From a virus: a stretch of DNA of 64,000 nucleotides. The stretch's first letter is position 1; each line of letters begins with the position of its first letter. The DNA is taken from positions 20,274-84,273 of the IMG/VR virus record IMGVR_UViG_3300023116_005108. The stretch is one strand, 5' to 3'. Position numbers and translations under genes: made by a program. The notes beneath the pieces were generated by a model. It was not told the origin of the DNA, searched no databases, and saw only the letters and a list, made by a program, of their open reading frames with translations. Positions 60,446 through 64,000 of this stretch are shown here, in pieces.

Positions 60446-60637
60446 CTAATAATACGTGGGTTCGCCTTCTTCAAAATCTTTGCAATATTCTTTTGGTGCA
60501 AAATCGTTGATGTCTAATTCTATAACCTCATTACCCTTTGAGCAACTAGCAGACGGTGTGTAATCATAGTTTCTATCTTCTACTACAACACAATGTTTAC
60601 AATCTTGACAATCTTGTTTATGTTCGTCAGAACTCAT
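60446..60637 (-). CDS. Small Cys-rich protein of the junction array
   Basis: 63 residues, CQDCKHC ... CSKG ... YCKDF; a probable zinc or iron-sulfur knot. Confidence 0.55.
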   Translation of the reverse strand: MSSDEHKQDCQDCKHCVVVEDRNYDYTPSASCSKGNEVIELDINDFAPKEYCKDFEEGEPTYY

Positions 60638-60640
60638 TTA

Positions 60641-60874
60641 TCAACCCCTCATTGATCCACGGTCATTGACTTGACAGATTAACATAGCCTCTATTTCGGC
60701 AATAGAAAAAGACCCTTTTAGTTGAAAAGGATATTCTTCAACTTGCGGGTCAAATAAAACAACACTTCTTTCTGGATCTTGCTTCAATAGGTACGATACC
60801 AAGTGAGGCGTAGACCAGAAAGTTAGATTATTTTCCTCACGCATTTTTTCAATTAATTTATGACCATCTCTCAT
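60641..60874 (-). CDS. Small protein of the junction array
   Basis: 77 residues: LVSYLLKQDPERSVVLFDPQ then SIAEIEAMLICQV. Ends in a different frame of the junction motif, so the motif is kept at DNA level. Confidence 0.55.
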   Translation of the reverse strand: MRDGHKLIEKMREENNLTFWSTPHLVSYLLKQDPERSVVLFDPQVEEYPFQLKGSFSIAEIEAMLICQVNDRGSMRG

Positions 60875-60884
60875 TTATCAACTC

Positions 60885-61316
60885 CTATCGAATAAATACT
60901 TTAATTTTTATAAACCCATCTTCATCCTGATTAGAAGACGCCTCTCCAATACAAGGACCGTGTTTTCTCCAAGTAACTTTGCCCTTTTTAGAAACGTATA
61001 AAGGCTGACCTTTTGGTATTCTTTGTGGTTTAAGATACATCCTGATTTCTCCCTCCCACAGAATATTGATCTTCATCCCTGTTGATACTTGTGGAATATA
61101 GGTTTTAAGATGTTCTTTAGTCATGTCAATAACAACAACATCCACTAAAGAAATACCCAATAGCTCGTCAGTAACGCGACGATTCTTAAAACTACGGCAA
61201 GTGGCCGGATCTCGATCTGTGTGATTTCCATATACAAAATCACCAATAGAAAGTTCATCTTCGCAAAAGAAACAAATGTATTCTGACCCTCTTCGTATTG
61301 TTTTAAAGTCTTTCAT
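60885..61316 (-). CDS. Unrecognised protein of the junction array
   Basis: 143 residues from ATG 61316 (ATGA overlap, GGTGG upstream). CFFCEDEL zinc-like pair; C-terminal beta domain (MKINILWEGEIRMYL; PLYVSKKGKVTW; GFIKIKVFI). Confidence 0.55.
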   Translation of the reverse strand: MKDFKTIRRGSEYICFFCEDELSIGDFVYGNHTDRDPATCRSFKNRRVTDELLGISLVDVVVIDMTKEHLKTYIPQVSTGMKINILWEGEIRMYLKPQRIPKGQPLYVSKKGKVTWRKHGPCIGEASSNQDEDGFIKIKVFIR

Positions 61317-61510
61317 TTTCCACCCCACTCATTCCAATGATCGTACATATCTGCCCTTGACTTTAATAGTTTTTCCCTATCTTCTTTTGAAATATAGATA
61401 GGATTTACATCCATTAGACTTACTGGCGGCACATTCCAGAATGGTATTTTAGCATTTAAATGGGGAATGTCAATATATCCGTCTGGTTTTTTTTCTGATT
61501 TATCAGTCAT
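61313..61510 (-). CDS. Small protein of the junction array
   Basis: 65 residues, MTDKSEKKPDGYIDI start; YISKEDREKLLKSRADMYDHW helix. Its first 15 codons are duplicated upstream of the DUF1501 gene at 57571-58797. Confidence 0.6.
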   Translation of the reverse strand: MTDKSEKKPDGYIDIPHLNAKIPFWNVPPVSLMDVNPIYISKEDREKLLKSRADMYDHWNEWGGK

Positions 61511-61522
61511 TTATCAACTCCT
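61466..61522 (-). repeat. 57-base direct repeat, copy 2
   Basis: Partner of 58821-58877. Confidence 0.85.
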
Positions 61523-61698
61523 AATGTAGTATTAAGCTCTGCCATTCGCAGCCTTGTTGTTTCAAATCTATCTTTCATTCTTGTGAAACAGTCTGAAATA
61601 ACTTTCTGTTCTTCTGTGGTACAGCAATGACCCTTGAGAATTGCTTCCCATTTATTGCAGTCTCTATTAAATTCTACAATATCTCTCCAATCAGTCAT
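61507..61698 (-). CDS. Small protein of the junction array
   Basis: 63 residues from ATG 61698 (GGAGG upstream), helical, ends TTLGVDK. Confidence 0.55.
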   Translation of the reverse strand: MTDWRDIVEFNRDCNKWEAILKGHCCTTEEQKVISDCFTRMKDRFETTRLRMAELNTTLGVDK

Positions 61699-61837
61699 TA
61701 ACTTCCTCCAGCCAATTAACAACAATCGAAACGATCTGTCTTGCGGACCAATCACTTAGGCTAAATTTATCTTGTAGTTCTTCTAATAATTCGTTGTATG
61801 ATATACCCGCTTTAATAAATTCTGATTTATCAGTCAT
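61691..61837 (-). CDS. Small protein of the junction array
   Basis: 48 residues, MTDKSEFIKAGISYNELLEE ... IVVNWLEEVND. Starts at a full junction; shares 34 identical bases with the start of the 63204 gene. Overlaps the next gene by 8 bases. Confidence 0.6.
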   Translation of the reverse strand: MTDKSEFIKAGISYNELLEELQDKFSLSDWSARQIVSIVVNWLEEVND

Positions 61838-62040
61838 TTATCAACTCCTTCATCAGCTTCAACAACTTGGTCAAGCATTTTTTTAGCAATCAAAAGATCA
61901 TCAGATGAGATACATTCAATAACCTGCCTTAGAATTTCTCTTCTAAACTCTGGCTGAGTATTGATTCTCTCAGTAACGGTCAAATTAAATGATTTGCTTA
62001 TTTGATCTACTGCGTTTTCGATTTGTTCGTCAGAACTCAT
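61834..62040 (-). CDS. Small helical protein of the junction array
   Basis: 68 residues, MSSDEQIENAVDQISKSFNL, ends EADEGVDK. Junction in front of it is a variant (GGGGTTGACAAAATGA). Confidence 0.55.
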   Translation of the reverse strand: MSSDEQIENAVDQISKSFNLTVTERINTQPEFRREILRQVIECISSDDLLIAKKMLDQVVEADEGVDK

Positions 62041-62051
62041 TTTGTCAACCC

Positions 62052-62354
62052 CTAATTATTGTTCCTATTAAGATGTGCATAAGCCTGATTTTTAGACGGA
62101 AGCGTAATCGAGAAATCTGATGTAATGATTGTAATAACCAACTGGTCTTTGTTCTTCATTTCTCTAAAAGAAAAATCTTTTGGATGCCACTCGCCCTTCT
62201 GTGTATTCCATATATTTATCAAATCTCCGCTCCTTCTGATAAACATGTGTGAATTATCATGGTAATTTTTTGTGCATAGATATTCATACTTGTCATCTGG
62301 GGCTACTTTTATTTCTACGCCCAAGAAACCATGATCAATTTGAGTTAAACTCAT
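62052..62354 (-). CDS. Unrecognised protein of the junction array
   Basis: 100 residues, beta-rich (FLGVEIKVAPDDKYEYLC; LVITIITSDFSITLPS). Starts at a junction element (GGGAGTTGATAAATGA). Confidence 0.55.
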   Translation of the reverse strand: MSLTQIDHGFLGVEIKVAPDDKYEYLCTKNYHDNSHMFIRRSGDLINIWNTQKGEWHPKDFSFREMKNKDQLVITIITSDFSITLPSKNQAYAHLNRNNN

Positions 62355-62357
62355 TTA

Positions 62358-62417
62358 TCAACTCCCTAGATTTCCGTTGAATTTGTACAATCTAAAGTCT
62401 GCTTTATGCGATTTCAT
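62358..62417 (-). CDS. Very small ORF
   Basis: 19 codons, MKSHKADFRLYKFNGNLGS. ATGA overlap with the gene upstream and its stop inside a junction element. May be only a coupling leader. Confidence 0.3.
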   Translation of the reverse strand: MKSHKADFRLYKFNGNLGS

Positions 62418-62617
62418 ACGTATTTAACCTCAATTCCATAAATACACATTCTTGGAAATTCGTCAAATTTTCTTTGAAAGTTATGCGAACCACCATCATC
62501 AGAATGAAGATTAACCATGTCTTGCAGTTTATAGTATTCATCATATGGTAAAACTACTTCTTTTACTTTCAAAGCAGACAAGATTATAAACGCTTGTTTT
62601 ATTTCTGTAATGTCCAT
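62414..62617 (-). CDS. Unrecognised small protein
   Basis: 67 residues from ATG 62617 (GGAG 6 bases upstream); the longer frame would run into the tRNA-like element. DITEIKQAFIILSALKVKEVV is a helix-strand start. Confidence 0.55.
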   Translation of the reverse strand: MDITEIKQAFIILSALKVKEVVLPYDEYYKLQDMVNLHSDDGGSHNFQRKFDEFPRMCIYGIEVKYV

Positions 62618-62633
62618 TTTATTCTCCAAAAAA

Positions 62634-62736
62634 AAGAGAGGGGCGGGACTCGAACCCGCATCAGGCATCCGACTTAGGATGGAAGCACCCATTGCTTCTT
62701 ATTCTACGTCTAGCGTCTTTATCCATCACCCTCCCA
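62634..62736 (-). tRNA. tRNA-like gene, isotype unclear
   Basis: Acceptor GGGAGGG/CCCTCTC and a canonical T-arm GCGGG-TTCGAGT-CCCGC are clear, but about 100 bases long. Two candidate anticodon hairpins: GAAGC-AATGGGT-GCTTC (would be UGG, Pro, with A instead of U at 33) and CATCC-TAAGTC-GGATG (six-base loop). Either a tRNA with an insertion or an unusual one. Confidence 0.5.
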
Positions 62737-62743
62737 CTGTAAT

Positions 62744-63217
62744 CTAACCAAGTTTATCAACTCCTTCAAATATATTACCCACCACTTCGTAGTGATACCA
62801 GTTTGGATCATGTAGGTTTGTTATCTCATAAGGTTCCATAATGTCTCCCTCTTTTAGATTAACATCATCTCCTGTGCTTTCAAGATAAAACCCCGGATAT
62901 TTGTAAGTCCCACCATCAAATTCTCCAGTGCCATATTTTACAACAGCATGTACGATGTAGTCTTCCATGCTATCTTTTGGAAACGAGAGAATATCCCCCT
63001 CGTAAATTTCCTGACCATTCTGATCGGTGAGTCCCGTTGATTGTTGAACTACAAGGTCTAAATTCTCCGCATTAAATACCTTATGTTCTACAGCTTTTCC
63101 ATCATCATCAACTTTAACAAAGTGAGCAAATGACAGACCATCATAGGCTATTAAAATAGTATTAGTGTACCATTTCTTATGAAGTTTAGACCACACACGA
63201 AATTTAATATTTCTCAC
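62744..63217 (-). CDS. YopX-family protein (second copy)
   Basis: 157 residues from GTG 63217 (GGGGAG 10 bases upstream). RNIKFRVWSKLHKKWY, VVQQSTGLTDQNGQEIYEGD, YHYEVVGNIFEGVDKLG. Clear paralogue of 58862-59335, with the same end and a junction element that has lost its stop. Confidence 0.82.
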   Translation of the reverse strand: MRNIKFRVWSKLHKKWYTNTILIAYDGLSFAHFVKVDDDGKAVEHKVFNAENLDLVVQQSTGLTDQNGQEIYEGDILSFPKDSMEDYIVHAVVKYGTGEFDGGTYKYPGFYLESTGDDVNLKEGDIMEPYEITNLHDPNWYHYEVVGNIFEGVDKLG

Positions 63218-63620
63218 AGTAACAAATCTCCCCTTCTTCAAGGTAACGATTACATCCTCGACAAAAATGTAGCAATACTTTAGCTCTATCTTCTTGAGAT
63301 AGCTCTTTTAATTGAGCTAGTGATACGCTTGGCAGGTCTATCATAACACCTGTTGGAGCAAAGTCAACAGCTTTAAATCCAGTTTTGATTTTTTCAAAGG
63401 TTTCCGAATCTATCCACCCTTTTGACTCATAACCGCATCTTGGACAGGTATAAATACCCATACAGAAACAATGACTGTTTTGAGCAGCCATGATACATCC
63501 ACATTCTTTACAATCAATAGCTCCGAGGCATCCCGCTCCGGGTTGGTTTCTCCAGCTATAATCAATTGGTTCTGTTCTGGTTTTACCAGTGTCGATTATG
63601 AATTCTGATTTATCAGTCAT
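63204..63620 (-). CDS. Zinc-binding protein of the junction array
   Basis: 138 residues, MTDKSEFIIDTG start. CKECGC ... CFC ... CPRCGY and a late CRGCNRY ... CYC: two to three zinc sites. Nucleic-acid or protein binding likely. Confidence 0.6.
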   Translation of the reverse strand: MTDKSEFIIDTGKTRTEPIDYSWRNQPGAGCLGAIDCKECGCIMAAQNSHCFCMGIYTCPRCGYESKGWIDSETFEKIKTGFKAVDFAPTGVMIDLPSVSLAQLKELSQEDRAKVLLHFCRGCNRYLEEGEICYCEKY

Positions 63621-63871
63621 TTATCAACTCCTTCCGGCGATGCCGGTTTCATAATAACTTTCCATTCTTTAGCATCCAACATATTCAGGTAAGGATAATA
63701 TGCCTGAGTATTGTAGTATGCCGGATACCCGCTGTCAAGTAAAACAGGAATTAGTTCATCCTTTTCTTTATAAGAAATACCACGATGCTGAAATAGCCCG
63801 CTCTTATAGTATTGTCTAAATGTCATGCCGGTTTCTTTGTGGATCAATTTCCAGCGGTTCCACTTACTCAT
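63617..63871 (-). CDS. Small protein of the junction array
   Basis: 84 residues, MSKWNRWKLIHKETG;  Tyr-rich centre (PAYYNTQAYYPYLN), ends SPEGVDK. Confidence 0.55.
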   Translation of the reverse strand: MSKWNRWKLIHKETGMTFRQYYKSGLFQHRGISYKEKDELIPVLLDSGYPAYYNTQAYYPYLNMLDAKEWKVIMKPASPEGVDK

Positions 63872-64000
63872 TTATCAACTCCTTCAAGATATTGTAACGA
63901 AGAAATACAAAACTTCAGTCCAAAAATTTCTTTGACCCAATTTTCTTGAGTTGGAGTTGTTTTTACAGTTTGAATTGGTACAGATCGCCACAGTTTTACC
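63868..64000 (-). CDS. Partial protein, C-terminal 43 residues (runs off the window)
   Basis: Open to the window edge; reads VKLWRSVPIQTVKTTP ... LQYLEGVDK. Ends in GVDK within a junction element, so the array continues beyond the window. Confidence 0.6.
   Translation of the reverse strand, partial: VKLWRSVPIQTVKTTPTQENWVKEIFGLKFCISSLQYLEGVDK

Larger units (their letters stand above)
58862..63884 (-). repeat. Dispersed gene-junction repeat family (AGGAGTTGATAAATGA)
   Basis: Start codons at 58865, 59828, 60229, 60435, 60637, 60874, 61510, 61837, 62040 (variant), 62354, 63620 and 63871 share this motif; two more copies without start lie near 59610 and 62755. In one frame it codes GVDK-stop, in another it gives TGA; the ATG follows the ribosome site by a fixed distance. 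In four copies the likeness extends into the next gene (MTDKSE). Confidence 0.9.

Noticed and set aside
58862-63884. CRISPR-like array
   Set aside because: The repeated motif always sits at gene starts with variable spacing of 150-500 bases and coding sequence between, so it is not a repeat-spacer array.

Overview
The window looks like part of a large, lytic tailed-phage genome (AT-rich, densely packed, almost every gene overlapping or abutting the next). Support comes from a complete phage replication and nucleotide module (split DnaE polymerase, DnaB helicase, DnaG-like primase, RecA/UvsX, two SSBs, dNMP kinase, class Ia NrdA/NrdB, ThyX, dCMP deaminase, MazG), rIIA/rIIB homologues, PhoH, an FmdB-type zinc ribbon, YopX proteins and clusters of tRNAs. 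Three Tat-signal DUF1501 proteins, a family abundant in Planctomycetota and relatives, hint at a host from that group; this is inference only. No integrase, transposase, CRISPR array or rRNA was seen.

Layout. 1-19.3 kb (minus strand): a partial glycosyltransferase, a sigma-like factor, replication, recombination and nucleotide-metabolism genes, PhoH and one head-associated-looking protein. 19.4-25.3 kb (minus): an envelope or virion-type group with a secreted thioredoxin, a papain-like protease, several small membrane proteins and three or four unrecognised proteins. 25.3-27.5 kb (minus): a glycosyltransferase, a second SSB and small genes. 27.5-27.9 kb is a divergent intergenic region. 27.9-42.1 kb is the only plus-strand block, a tightly coupled operon for an unusual sugar: cupins, five glycosyltransferase-like proteins, a methyltransferase, an RmlC-like epimerase, a B12/radical SAM enzyme, a two-subunit TPP enzyme, a DegT-family enzyme in which the PLP lysine is a histidine, an SDR, and a GHMP kinase / HAD / nucleotidyltransferase trio. 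42.1-47.0 kb (minus): PAP2 phosphatase, two DUF1501 proteins, a lipoprotein, an HNH nuclease and dCMP deaminase. 47.0-47.6 kb: three tRNAs followed by what reads as a circularly permuted, two-piece tmRNA. 47.6-58.8 kb (minus): small genes, more tRNAs, rIIB and rIIA under near-consensus sigma70 promoters, ThyX and a third DUF1501. 58.8-64 kb (minus): an array of very small genes joined by a repeated AGGAGTTGATAAATGA junction that supplies stop, ribosome site and start at once.

How the genes fit together: the phage makes its own dNTPs and replication fork, remodels translation (tRNAs, tmRNA), probably changes surface sugars of host or virion, and exports several proteins by Sec or Tat. The accessory-gene array at the right end looks like a place where small genes are exchanged. 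Gene starts were chosen by Shine-Dalgarno position where this was clear; several differ from the longest possible reading frame.
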